Source of the DNA: Acidimicrobiia bacterium
GTDB lineage: Bacteria; Actinomycetota; Acidimicrobiia; Spongiisociales; SHLN01
Length of the DNA: 18,095 bases
Direction of reading: 5' to 3'
NCBI GenBank assembly: GCA_030623545.1
Contig: JAUXLW010000003.1
Location: 1-18,095, forward strand
Shown here: piece after piece, positions 5,778 through 12,764 of the stretch
How the letters are laid out: each line of letters starts with the position of its first letter
Numbering within the stretch: the first letter of the stretch is position 1
Program-made: the position numbers and the translations under genes
Notes under the pieces: generated by a model
Told to the model about the DNA's origin: nothing
Databases searched by the model: none
What the model saw: only the letters and a program-made list of their open reading frames with translations

Positions 5778-6376
5778 GTACGAACCACGTTCCAGGCGTC
5801 CGCCAGTCGGGGGTTGATTTGCAGAGCCGCTTGCAGGTCCCGGGGTGTGTCCATGTCGAGGGCCAAACCGCGTCGAACCACAACCTTGGCTCGGCCGTGG
5901 GCCAGACGCAGGTGCCGGTGGTAGCTACCCGGCCCGTAGGCGAACGGGAATTTCCCGTCGCCGACTAACAGCGACGTGCCGCCGTCGTATGTAGGAGCCA
6001 CGACGGTGTCTCCCGGCCGCCACCTGGCCAGCGCGTCACGCAGCTCCTCAAAGGCCAGCAGGGGCAGGTCGGCGTGGAGAATGGCCCAGCCGCGGCCCTG
6101 ACTCAGCGCCACGGCAACGGCGGCGCTCGCAGCCGCGTTCAATCCGCCGGTGCCCGTCTCGGTTATGACCCCGGCACCCTGTTCGGCAGCCCACTTGCTC
6201 ACCTCGGGGTCGCCGGTGACCACAGCCACGCGGGCTCCGGTTTCAGTGGCGACGGCGACTGTGCGCGCCGCCACCGTCCGGCCGAGTCGGGACCGCTGAC
6301 CGGCGCTGAGCACAGGCGCGAGCCTGGCTTTGGCCACGCCGAACGGCTTCAACGGAATAGCGATGAGGAGATCCAT
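5774..6376 (-). CDS. cofC: CofC-type guanylyltransferase of coenzyme F420 biosynthesis
   Basis: CofC/FbiD couples GTP to 2-phospho-L-lactate or, in actinobacteria, phosphoenolpyruvate. This gives the activated precursor that CofD/FbiA joins to the deazaflavin FO. The 200-residue protein starts IPLKPFGVAKARL (7-19) and carries GGLNAA (77-82), ADLPLL (102-107), GGTSLL (132-137), FAYGPGSYHRHL (145-156) and LDMDTPRDL (173-181), all family landmarks of this nucleotidyltransferase fold. An open frame extends upstream to 6580, but it runs through the oxidoreductase gene and is not protein-like; ATG 6376 is where homology begins. It is divergent from an F420-dependent oxidoreductase across 40 bp and overlaps the PIG-L gene by 4 nt. 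Other F420 genes (fbiA, fbiB, fbiC) are not in the window. Confidence 0.88.
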   Translation of the reverse strand: MDLLIAIPLKPFGVAKARLAPVLSAGQRSRLGRTVAARTVAVATETGARVAVVTGDPEVSKWAAEQGAGVITETGTGGLNAAASAAVAVALSQGRGWAILHADLPLLAFEELRDALARWRPGDTVVAPTYDGGTSLLVGDGKFPFAYGPGSYHRHLRLAHGRAKVVVRRGLALDMDTPRDLQAALQINPRLADAWNVVRT

Positions 6377-6401
6377 AGCTCTACAGTCTCCGGGACGTTG
6401 C

Positions 6402-6408
6402 AGGGAGG
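6402..6408 (+). promoter_or_regulatory. Ribosome binding site that sets the start at 6417
   Basis: AGGGAGG lies 8 nt before GTG 6417. This favours that start over in-frame ATGs from 6330, which fall inside the divergent cofC gene. Confidence 0.6.
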
Positions 6409-6416
6409 ATACCGAC

Positions 6417-7400
6417 GTGAGATTCGGCGCATTTGTTCCACAGGGCTGGCGATTGGACCTTGGGGGGATTCCGATTGAACAACATTGGGACACGATGAAG
6501 TCGGTCGCTGTCACGATCGAGCGCTCCGGGTATGAGTCCCTGTTTGTGTATGACCACTTCCATACAGTTCCAGTCCCCACACAGGAGGTGACCTACGAGG
6601 CCTGGACCCTCATGGCGGCACTCGCCGCCGTCACCGACACCGTGCGTTTGGGCCAGATGTGCACATGCAACAGTTACCGTTCTCCCGCCTACCTTGCCAA
6701 GGTGGCAGCCTCGATCGACGTGATATCCGGTGGGCGGGTGGATATGGGCATCGGCGCCGGCTGGTATGTGCACGAATACGACGGCTACGGATATGAGTTC
6801 GCCAAACCCTCCGTTCGCATCGGGCGGCTGCGTGAGAGCGTCGAGATCATGCGGCGGATGTGGACCGAGCCCGAGGTTGATTACGACGGTAGGTACTACC
6901 GGCTGCAGGGTGCCATTTGTCAGCCGAAACCACTCCAGCAACCACACATCCCGCTGTGGATCGCCGGCGGGGGAGAAGAGCTGACTCTGAATGTGGCTGC
7001 CCGATACGCCCAGTACACCAACTTCGCCGACAACATCGAGGAGTTCGTCCACAAGTCGGAAGTGCTTCGCAAACACTGTGAGGACGTCGGCACCGACTTT
7101 CATGCGATTACCCGCACGGCCCATCTCCTGACCGTGTGCGAGGAGACCGAGCAAGGGGTCGAGGACAGGATCGCGTGGATCAAGAGCCACGTGAGCCAGT
7201 TCGCGCCCAGGGACAGGGCGGAAAGAGTGGGGGAGGCGTTTCGCCGTATGGCGGGCACGCCGGAGCAGCTGGTAGAGCGCCTGCGCCGATGGGAGGAAGT
7301 CGGAATGAGCTACCCTATCCTTTACTTCGCCGAACCCGCCTTCGACCCCTCAGGGCTGGAGAGATTCGGCCGTGAGGTAATCCCCGCTCTCAATAATTGA
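6417..7400 (+). CDS. LLM-class F420-dependent oxidoreductase
   Basis: This is a luciferase-like TIM-barrel protein expected to transfer hydride to or from reduced F420. From GTG 6417 it has 327 residues. The N-terminus RFGAFVPQGWRLDL, YDHFHTVPVPT (45-55), RLGQMCTCNSYRSPAYLAK (77-95), ISGGRVDMGIGAGWY (103-117) and PLWIAGGGEE (179-188) closely match a conserved actinobacterial subfamily that includes Mycobacterium tuberculosis Rv1855c, as I recall it. The substrate of that group is not known to me. The start is fixed by the ribosome site at 6402-6408. The divergent cofC gene 40 bp away makes F420 dependence more likely than FMN. It is followed by pyruvate kinase 32 bp downstream, which probably has its own promoter. 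Confidence 0.88.
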   Translation: MRFGAFVPQGWRLDLGGIPIEQHWDTMKSVAVTIERSGYESLFVYDHFHTVPVPTQEVTYEAWTLMAALAAVTDTVRLGQMCTCNSYRSPAYLAKVAASIDVISGGRVDMGIGAGWYVHEYDGYGYEFAKPSVRIGRLRESVEIMRRMWTEPEVDYDGRYYRLQGAICQPKPLQQPHIPLWIAGGGEELTLNVAARYAQYTNFADNIEEFVHKSEVLRKHCEDVGTDFHAITRTAHLLTVCEETEQGVEDRIAWIKSHVSQFAPRDRAERVGEAFRRMAGTPEQLVERLRRWEEVGMSYPILYFAEPAFDPSGLERFGREVIPALNN

Positions 7401-7424
7401 TGGATGGTTGACGGCGGGTAGGGT
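7397..7424 (+). promoter_or_regulatory. Candidate promoter for pyruvate kinase
   Basis: TTGATG (7397-7402), a 16-nt spacer and TAGGGT (7419-7424) precede GTG 7433 by 8 nt. The -35 overlaps the stop region of the oxidoreductase gene. The -10 is a weak match, and the mRNA would be nearly leaderless. Confidence 0.35.
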
Positions 7425-7432
7425 TCCAACCG

Positions 7433-8866
7433 GTGCAGCGCAAGACCAAGATCATTGCCACTCTCGGGCCGGCCGTCGACAGCCTCGAGCAGATATTCCG
7501 CCTGGTGGAGGCGGGGATGGACGCCGCCCGGATGAACTTTTCGCACGGCACTGCCGACGTTCACAAGCAGGTGTTCGATTGGGTGCATCAAGCCGCTGAA
7601 CAGCACGAACGGGCCGTCACTCTTCTTCAGGACATTCAGGGCCCGAAGATCCGCGTTGGCAGCTTCCCTGATGATGCCATCACCCTTGAAGCCGGCCAGG
7701 AGGTGCGGCTCCTCTCCGGAGAGGAAATGGCATCGGTGGGCGAGATTTACGTCGGATACCTGGATCGGGTGCTCGATCTGCGACCCGGATCCCAGGTTCT
7801 GCTCAGTGATGGCCGGATCTCGTTGGAGGTAGCCAAGCTGGAAGGCTCGGTCTTCGCCACCGTTATTCGAGGCGGCGAGTTGAGGAACCGCCAGGGCGCC
7901 GCCTTCCCCGGATTAGAGGTTGATCTGCCGACAGTCACCGACAAGGACCGCGTCGACCTCGAGGTCGGCGCTGAACTTGGAGTCGACATGGTGGCCGCGT
8001 CATTTGTGGCGTCGGCGGCCGACGTGGAAGAAGTGAGGAAGCTCGCCGGCGGGACGGTGCCGGTGATTGCAAAACTGGAGCGGTCGATTGGATACGATGC
8101 TCTCGATGAAATAATCGCGACCGCCGACGGCGTCATGGTGGCCCGGGGCGACCTGGGAGTCGAGTTGTCCTTCGAATCTCTGCCGCGGATCCAGAAAGAC
8201 ATCATCTCCCGAACGAACAGTGGGGGGAAGATCTCGATAACGGCAACCGAGATGCTCGAGTCGATGACTGAGAACCATCGTCCCACCCGGGCCGAAGTCA
8301 CGGATGTTGCCAATGCCGTATTCGACGGGACCGACGCGGTGATGCTCTCTGCTGAAACTGCCGTGGGCCGCTACCCCATCCGAGCCGTCGAGGTCATGGA
8401 CCGTATCTGTCGGGAGGCTGAGCAGAGCCCGGAACACGCCACCGGCATCAAGGGTGGCTTCATCGCTCATGCTGCCCAGTTCCCTTCAGCAATGACGAAA
8501 GCCGCCGTCGAAGTGACTCACAATCTGGGCATTGCCACCATCGCTTGCTTCACGGAAACCGGTACGACGGCCCGGTTGCTCTCCAAGTACCGCCCCAATG
8601 CCGACATCGTGGCTTTCTCCAACAACGGCCCCACGTACCGGCGGATGGCGCTCTATTCCGGAGTCAGCCCGCGCCACATCGATCTTCATGTCACTACCGA
8701 CGACCTCATCTTCGCCGCCGGTGAGGCCCTGCTTGCTGCGGGTTTGGCGAAACGCGGCGAAGCGGTGGTGATGGTTGCCGGGATTCCTCCCAACCGCGGA
8801 GCCGAAACCAATCTCGTGCAGATCCACCGCGTCGGTTCAACCGAGACCAGGGATGGCTCCCGGTAA
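7433..8866 (+). CDS. pyk: Pyruvate kinase
   Basis: This enzyme catalyses the last step of glycolysis, PEP + ADP to pyruvate + ATP, in the cytoplasm. The 477-residue length is typical. Landmarks in order: TKIIATLGPA (5-14), ARMNFSHG (32-39), QDIQGPKIRVG (66-76, start of the B-domain insert), the RPG/LSDGR strand (117-128), AKLERSIG (213-220, holding the catalytic Lys region), DGVMVARGDLGVE (232-244), ATEMLESM (271-278, usually ATQMLESM) and PTRAEVTDVANAVFDGTDAVMLSAETAVGRYP (284-315). The C-terminal allosteric domain is complete. The GTG start gives the expected N-terminus. A small Nfu-N-like gene follows after 12 bp and may be cotranscribed. Confidence 0.95.
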   Translation: MQRKTKIIATLGPAVDSLEQIFRLVEAGMDAARMNFSHGTADVHKQVFDWVHQAAEQHERAVTLLQDIQGPKIRVGSFPDDAITLEAGQEVRLLSGEEMASVGEIYVGYLDRVLDLRPGSQVLLSDGRISLEVAKLEGSVFATVIRGGELRNRQGAAFPGLEVDLPTVTDKDRVDLEVGAELGVDMVAASFVASAADVEEVRKLAGGTVPVIAKLERSIGYDALDEIIATADGVMVARGDLGVELSFESLPRIQKDIISRTNSGGKISITATEMLESMTENHRPTRAEVTDVANAVFDGTDAVMLSAETAVGRYPIRAVEVMDRICREAEQSPEHATGIKGGFIAHAAQFPSAMTKAAVEVTHNLGIATIACFTETGTTARLLSKYRPNADIVAFSNNGPTYRRMALYSGVSPRHIDLHVTTDDLIFAAGEALLAAGLAKRGEAVVMVAGIPPNRGAETNLVQIHRVGSTETRDGSR

Positions 8867-8878
8867 GCTACCCGCACC

Positions 8879-9178
8879 ATGGGTCAGGTCATCAATGTCA
8901 CGAAGATCACCGTCGTCGGCGATGCAGCGGTGTTCGATTCCGATCGCAGCCTTTCGGGGCAGGATGGCTCCGGTTACTCATCCGCTCCGGACGCGGCTGA
9001 AGATTCGACATTCCCCGCTCGTCTCGCCGCAGCCATCTTCGCCGCCGACCCGGGAATCGCCCATGTCCACGTCGCTTCCAACGGCGTTGTTGTGAAGCGG
9101 GAAGAGGGCTGGGACGACTCGGCGACCGCCGCCACCGCCGGCGTCATCCGGGAATTCTTCGTCTTCTACCGGGACTAG
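8879..9178 (+). CDS. Small protein with an Nfu N-terminal-like domain
   Basis: This 99-residue protein resembles the N-terminal domain of Nfu Fe-S scaffold proteins. The segment from FPARLAAAIFAADPGIAHVHVASNGVVVKREEGW (45-78) follows the pattern of a helix, then G(I/V)xxVxxxxxxVxVxKxExxxW, and a closing helix ending REFF. That domain does not carry the CxxC cluster motif, and none is present here. There are no cysteines at all, so the protein cannot bind a cluster alone. The first 44 residues hold an acidic, Ser/Gly-rich loop. It starts 12 bp after pyruvate kinase and probably shares its mRNA; it ends 18 bp from the convergent VanW-type gene. A partner or assembly-factor role is inference. 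Confidence 0.7.
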   Translation: MGQVINVTKITVVGDAAVFDSDRSLSGQDGSGYSSAPDAAEDSTFPARLAAAIFAADPGIAHVHVASNGVVVKREEGWDDSATAATAGVIREFFVFYRD

Positions 9179-9196
9179 CCCTACCAGAAGGCAGCT

Positions 9197-10993
9197 CTAA
9201 GGGATAGTCGCGGTGGTAGTCGTTTCGGGCGGCAAGGTGGTCGTTGGGCAGGCGATGTCGCTGTCAGGCACGTCGCAAGGATGGACCCGGACGATGCGCG
9301 GTTGGGGACGGTAGGTCCAGTCCCACTCCTCGGCCTTCTCGGTGCCGTCTGAGTAGGTGATCGTTCGGAAAAGCGTGATGGTCCATCCGGTGCGGCCGGA
9401 CTGTTTGACGATTTCGGTCCCCGGCTCGACACCGGAGTCGGGCTGGTACTCGGTCACCGGGCTTCGAAAAGTGCGGCGCGGCGACAAACTGTCCTCGATG
9501 ATTCGTCCTTCGTTGTCCCCAAACACTTTGACTGTGATCGACTCATCCGTGTGCTCGGTGTAGATCAACATCGCCGACCGGGTGTCGTTGCGAAAGATCA
9601 GCTCAGGATTGGGGAAGGAAACCGTAGCCTCGCGACCTTCGGGGTACCGGGAGAAGTAGTAACTGTGGGGCTGGTGATAGACGTCCTCATACCCGCCGAG
9701 GAACACAGCGTTGAACAACGTCGTGGCGAACTGGCTCACCCCTCCGCCCACCGCAGGCACAAACTCGCCCCGGAGAATCATCGGGGCCTCAACGAATCCG
9801 TTTTCTTCGGTTCGTAAGCCGATGTGCTCGTTGAGCGAGAACTCGTCGCCCGGCATGACGATGGTGCCCGAGGTGAGATCGGCCATACGCTGGATGTTGG
9901 TCACTCGCGGCTGGCAACAAGAGTGAAACGTTGTGAACTCAGACACGAGGCCTTTGATTCCCAGCGCTTGCGCATCAGCTGTGGAGAAGTTGGGCTCCAC
10001 ACCGATGGCGAGCGGTAGGGGAGCGGTGCGTCCGGGGAGGTAGGCAGCCACGGTTAGCTCGGCGGCGATGAGATCGGCGTCCACCAAAGTGCCGGGGCTT
10101 CCAGGGGTTATCAGCACCTGGTCATCCTCGGAAATCGAGATGACCGCATCGCGGGGTGGGGCCTCCAACTGAGCGACGAGGGGTGCGATCTGGGTCGCGA
10201 TCACCTCGGCGTCGAAGCCGATGTCGATTCCCGGCTCGGGCTCGGTCCGGAAAACAGATGTGAGGGCGGCGGCAAGGTCCCGGGTTCTAAACCTCACTCG
10301 CAGGGGCGGGTCCTCGGACTCGAGAACGATTGATCCCGTGAGGAGTTCGGTGGCAGTGGCCAGGGAGGTATCGACATCGGCATTACTCATCAATGGCGCG
10401 GCCTCGACCAGGGGGAGCGTGGCGACACGGACGTCGCGATCCAGGAGAGCGAGCATGATTTCTTCGAGGGCGCTCGGCCTATCGACCTCGAATCCAGATC
10501 GGACCGGTTCAGCCACCAGGGCGCCATCGACGATTGTCACCGAGCCGTTGAACGGGAGCTCCACTCCGGCGGCTTCCTCCCAGGCATCGATCAGTGTCCC
10601 GGCGGCAGCCTCGTCGAGCGTCCCTTCAGCGTCGAGCCGGTACTTGCGACGCGTTACCCAATCGGCGAACTCTGACAGGCCCGATCGGCGCCCGGTCGCG
10701 AATGCGGCTTGCAGGATGTCTTCTCGCTTCAGCTCGAAACCGACTTGCAGCGGATCGAGCTGAAAACGGGTTCCGTTGACCAAGACCACGACGGGGCTGG
10801 TGACCAGCTCATCCTCCAGACCCAGCAGGGCCTGCTCGGTTGCGGCTCGGCCCATTCCACCAAGCTCCACCCCGGACACGCTTACGCCAGGGAGAATTTC
10901 GCCACTTCGCACCAGGGAACGGATTGAGAATGCGGCGAAAAGAACGACCAGGCCAATGAAGCCGCCGATGAGCACGTTGCGCACCCAGACCAT
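9197..10993 (-). CDS. VanW family / YoaR-like membrane-anchored cell-envelope protein
   Basis: This 598-residue protein has an uncleaved N-terminal membrane anchor (about 6-26) and an extracellular part. A region resembling two YoaR-type putative peptidoglycan-binding domains (about 35-330) comes first. A VanW domain (about 350-485) follows, with SGTIVMPGDEFSLNEHIG, GGGVSQFATTLFNA and HSYYFSRYPEGREATV. A G5-like segment (about 500-566) precedes a Pro/Thr-rich tail. VanW is of unknown biochemical function but is tied to cell-wall proteins. The start is uncertain. ATG 11050 would add 19 polar residues but would place it directly against the divergent nuclease gene and its -10. ATG 10993 leaves the anchor at the very N-terminus and has TACGCT 8 nt upstream. 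A few Cys occur in the outer part (377, 378 and 591, 600 counted from the longer start). Confidence 0.85.
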   Translation of the reverse strand: MVWVRNVLIGGFIGLVVLFAAFSIRSLVRSGEILPGVSVSGVELGGMGRAATEQALLGLEDELVTSPVVVLVNGTRFQLDPLQVGFELKREDILQAAFATGRRSGLSEFADWVTRRKYRLDAEGTLDEAAAGTLIDAWEEAAGVELPFNGSVTIVDGALVAEPVRSGFEVDRPSALEEIMLALLDRDVRVATLPLVEAAPLMSNADVDTSLATATELLTGSIVLESEDPPLRVRFRTRDLAAALTSVFRTEPEPGIDIGFDAEVIATQIAPLVAQLEAPPRDAVISISEDDQVLITPGSPGTLVDADLIAAELTVAAYLPGRTAPLPLAIGVEPNFSTADAQALGIKGLVSEFTTFHSCCQPRVTNIQRMADLTSGTIVMPGDEFSLNEHIGLRTEENGFVEAPMILRGEFVPAVGGGVSQFATTLFNAVFLGGYEDVYHQPHSYYFSRYPEGREATVSFPNPELIFRNDTRSAMLIYTEHTDESITVKVFGDNEGRIIEDSLSPRRTFRSPVTEYQPDSGVEPGTEIVKQSGRTGWTITLFRTITYSDGTEKAEEWDWTYRPQPRIVRVHPCDVPDSDIACPTTTLPPETTTTATIP

Positions 10994-11001
10994 GGTGGGG
11001 G

Positions 11002-11007
11002 AGCGTA
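11002..11007 (-). promoter_or_regulatory. Candidate -10 for the VanW-type gene
   Basis: TACGCT on the minus strand precedes ATG 10993 by 8 nt. It supports the shorter form of the VanW-type protein. The match is weak and no -35 is evident. Confidence 0.25.
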
Positions 11008-11044
11008 CCGGTGGCGGGTCCTTAGATCGTGCATCGTCGTCCAA

Positions 11045-11050
11045 TATCAT
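11045..11050 (+). promoter_or_regulatory. -10 element for a leaderless start of the RecB/Cas4-like gene
   Basis: TATCAT lies exactly 6 nt before GTG 11057 and matches the -10 consensus at four of six positions. It favours GTG 11057 over TTG 11051, and it overlaps the alternative VanW start at 11050. Confidence 0.45.
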
Positions 11051-11056
11051 TTGGAC

Positions 11057-11839
11057 GTGATCCAGTTCCCGTCGGTTCCCCCCGGCGACCGCATCGTTGT
11101 CTCGGCCTCGGCTTTCATGGCGTTCCAACGCTGCCCGGAAAACAGCAATGCGCGGTTTCGCGGTGAATACGGGCCTCCTTCACGCCCGAGTTTCATTGGC
11201 GGCCTGGCTCACAGGGTGTTTGCTCGTCATTTGCAGACGGGGAGCATCGATGATGGGGCGTTCGATCAGGTGTGCCGTGAAGAGATCGGCAGTGCCCCGG
11301 GGCTGAACCTGCGGATGGGCGAGCTGGGAATCAAACCGAGCCAGCTCGAAAGCCTGGTCGCCGAGACCAAGATGCTCTACGACCGCTTCCGCCGTTTCCC
11401 GCTCGATGGTTTTGTCGGCGCCGAGGTGGAGATCGAGGTCGAACCGGTAAGCGACGTGGTCCTCCGGGGACGGGTGGATGCAATCTTCGATGATGAAGCG
11501 GGGACGCGGCTCGTCGATTGGAAGACCGGGATGCTGGGCGGCGTCGACGATCAGCTGACCTTCTACGCGCTGCTGTGGGCATTGGACCGCAATGAGCTGC
11601 CGGCCGGGGTCGAGGCAGTTTCGGTGAAGACCGGCGAACGGGATCGGGCCACGCCGCAGCTGGCGGATATCCAGGAGCTTGCCGGCCGGGTGGCAGAAAT
11701 GGTGACAGCCTTGCGCTCGGCCTGGGCCGCGGGAGAAGAATCAATGGAGCGCACTGGCGGACCCTGGTGTACCTACTGTCCGCTGCTCGATGGCTGCACC
11801 GAGGGCCGGGCAGCCACCTCCTTGCTGGCTGCCAACTGA
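11057..11839 (+). CDS. RecB/Cas4-like PD-(D/E)XK nuclease with four-Cys Fe-S signature
   Basis: This 260-residue protein is probably a DNA exo- or endonuclease. Motifs: VSASAFMAFQRCP at 15-27, which opens the RecB-type fold with Cys26; GGLAHRVF with His52; GRVDAI with Asp141; VDWKTG with Asp154 and Lys156; and QLTFYALL (166-173), the RecB Q/Y motif. Cys238, Cys241 and Cys247 (CTYCPLLDGC) with Cys26 form the one-plus-three pattern that binds a 4Fe-4S cluster in Cas4 and AddB. All catalytic positions are intact. There are no cas genes or CRISPR repeats nearby, so a stand-alone repair nuclease is more likely than Cas4. It is divergent from the VanW-type gene and followed by mca after 85 bp. Confidence 0.88.
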   Translation: MIQFPSVPPGDRIVVSASAFMAFQRCPENSNARFRGEYGPPSRPSFIGGLAHRVFARHLQTGSIDDGAFDQVCREEIGSAPGLNLRMGELGIKPSQLESLVAETKMLYDRFRRFPLDGFVGAEVEIEVEPVSDVVLRGRVDAIFDDEAGTRLVDWKTGMLGGVDDQLTFYALLWALDRNELPAGVEAVSVKTGERDRATPQLADIQELAGRVAEMVTALRSAWAAGEESMERTGGPWCTYCPLLDGCTEGRAATSLLAAN

Positions 11840-11912
11840 CGAGTCGGCCCCAACTATGGGCTGCCGTGGCGGTGCTGTCGTTACCCGACGTCGCCACTCC
11901 TGACCCCTCTGC

Positions 11913-11918
11913 GATACT
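11913..11918 (+). promoter_or_regulatory. Extended -10 for mca
   Basis: TGCGATACT ends 6 nt before ATG 11925. GATACT matches the consensus at four of six positions and carries an upstream TGN. There is no Shine-Dalgarno, so a leaderless mRNA is likely. Confidence 0.4.
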
Positions 11919-11924
11919 CCCGGC

Positions 11925-12764
11925 ATGAATCGGACCCTGGTGGCGATACACGCCCATCCCGACGACGAGAGCTCCAAAGGGGCCGGAACAGTGGCCCGTT
12001 ACGCCGATCTGGGTGTGCGTTGCGTTCTGGTGACCGCCACCGGAGGCGAAGCCGGGGACATCCTCAACCCGGCCATGGACCGCCCCGAGATTGTCGAGAA
12101 CCTGCCCGCAGTTCGTCGAGCTGAACTGGAGAAAGCGGCCGCCCTTCTTGGATTTTCCGAGATAGTCCACCTGGGGTTCCGCGATTCAGGAATGCCCGGC
12201 TCAGATGCCAACGCCCACCCCGACGCGCTTGTCAACGCCGACACGGAGGTCGCCCTCAACGCGATTGTGACCGTCATTCGCCGCGAGCGGCCCCAGGTGA
12301 TCCTCGGTTACGACTCTCATGAGTATTACCCCCATCCCGATCACCTCAGGGTCCACGAGCTAGCGACAGAGGCGTTCACGGCGGCGGGTGATGCCGATGC
12401 CTTTCCGGTTGCGGGACCTCCCTGGCAGGCCCAGCGCCTCTACGCGCCCATCTTCTCGCGGCAACGCCTGGTTGCACTCGACGAGGCAATGAAGGAGAGG
12501 GACCTCGACTCTCCGCTGGGACGCTGGTTGGCGCGGTTCCCTGAGGAAGCCGACACCAGAGTCGACGCACGCATCGACATCACCACGACATTGAGCCGGG
12601 CGCGCGATGCCCTGCGAGCCCATGCCACCCAGGTTGATCCCGACGGTTTCTGGTTTCAGATCCCTGAGGAAGTCGTTATCGAGGCTTACCCGTACGAGGA
12701 CTTTGCCTTGCTGGCAGGGACCGATGGCTCCGGCTCGGACCAGGATCTATTCGCCGGGCTCTGA
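11925..12764 (+). CDS. mca: Mycothiol S-conjugate amidase
   Basis: Mca cleaves mycothiol S-conjugates to release a mercapturic acid for export and GlcN-Ins for recycling, a detoxification step in mycothiol-making actinobacteria. Motifs: AHPDDESSKGAGT (10-22) with zinc ligands His11 and Asp14, TGGEAGDILNPAMDRPE (39-55), YPHPDH (135-140) with His140, and RAHATQVDPDGFWF (231-244). The C-terminus DLFAGL matches the family end. DILNPAMDRPE and the HATQ...DGFWF block are close to Mca; MshB differs there as I recall. The length of 279 is near the usual 290 or so. It has a likely leaderless promoter, and its TGA directly abuts the stop of the convergent nuclease-like gene. Confidence 0.9.
   Translation: MNRTLVAIHAHPDDESSKGAGTVARYADLGVRCVLVTATGGEAGDILNPAMDRPEIVENLPAVRRAELEKAAALLGFSEIVHLGFRDSGMPGSDANAHPDALVNADTEVALNAIVTVIRRERPQVILGYDSHEYYPHPDHLRVHELATEAFTAAGDADAFPVAGPPWQAQRLYAPIFSRQRLVALDEAMKERDLDSPLGRWLARFPEEADTRVDARIDITTTLSRARDALRAHATQVDPDGFWFQIPEEVVIEAYPYEDFALLAGTDGSGSDQDLFAGL

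Noticed and set aside
6377..6580. Upstream extension of cofC by 68 codons
   Set aside because: It overlaps the start of the divergent oxidoreductase and its residues do not resemble CofC; ATG 6376 begins the family match.
10994..11050. Start of the VanW-type gene at 11050
   Set aside because: Not excluded, but the added residues have weaker codon bias and the ATG overlaps the TATCAT of the divergent nuclease gene, so 10993 is preferred.
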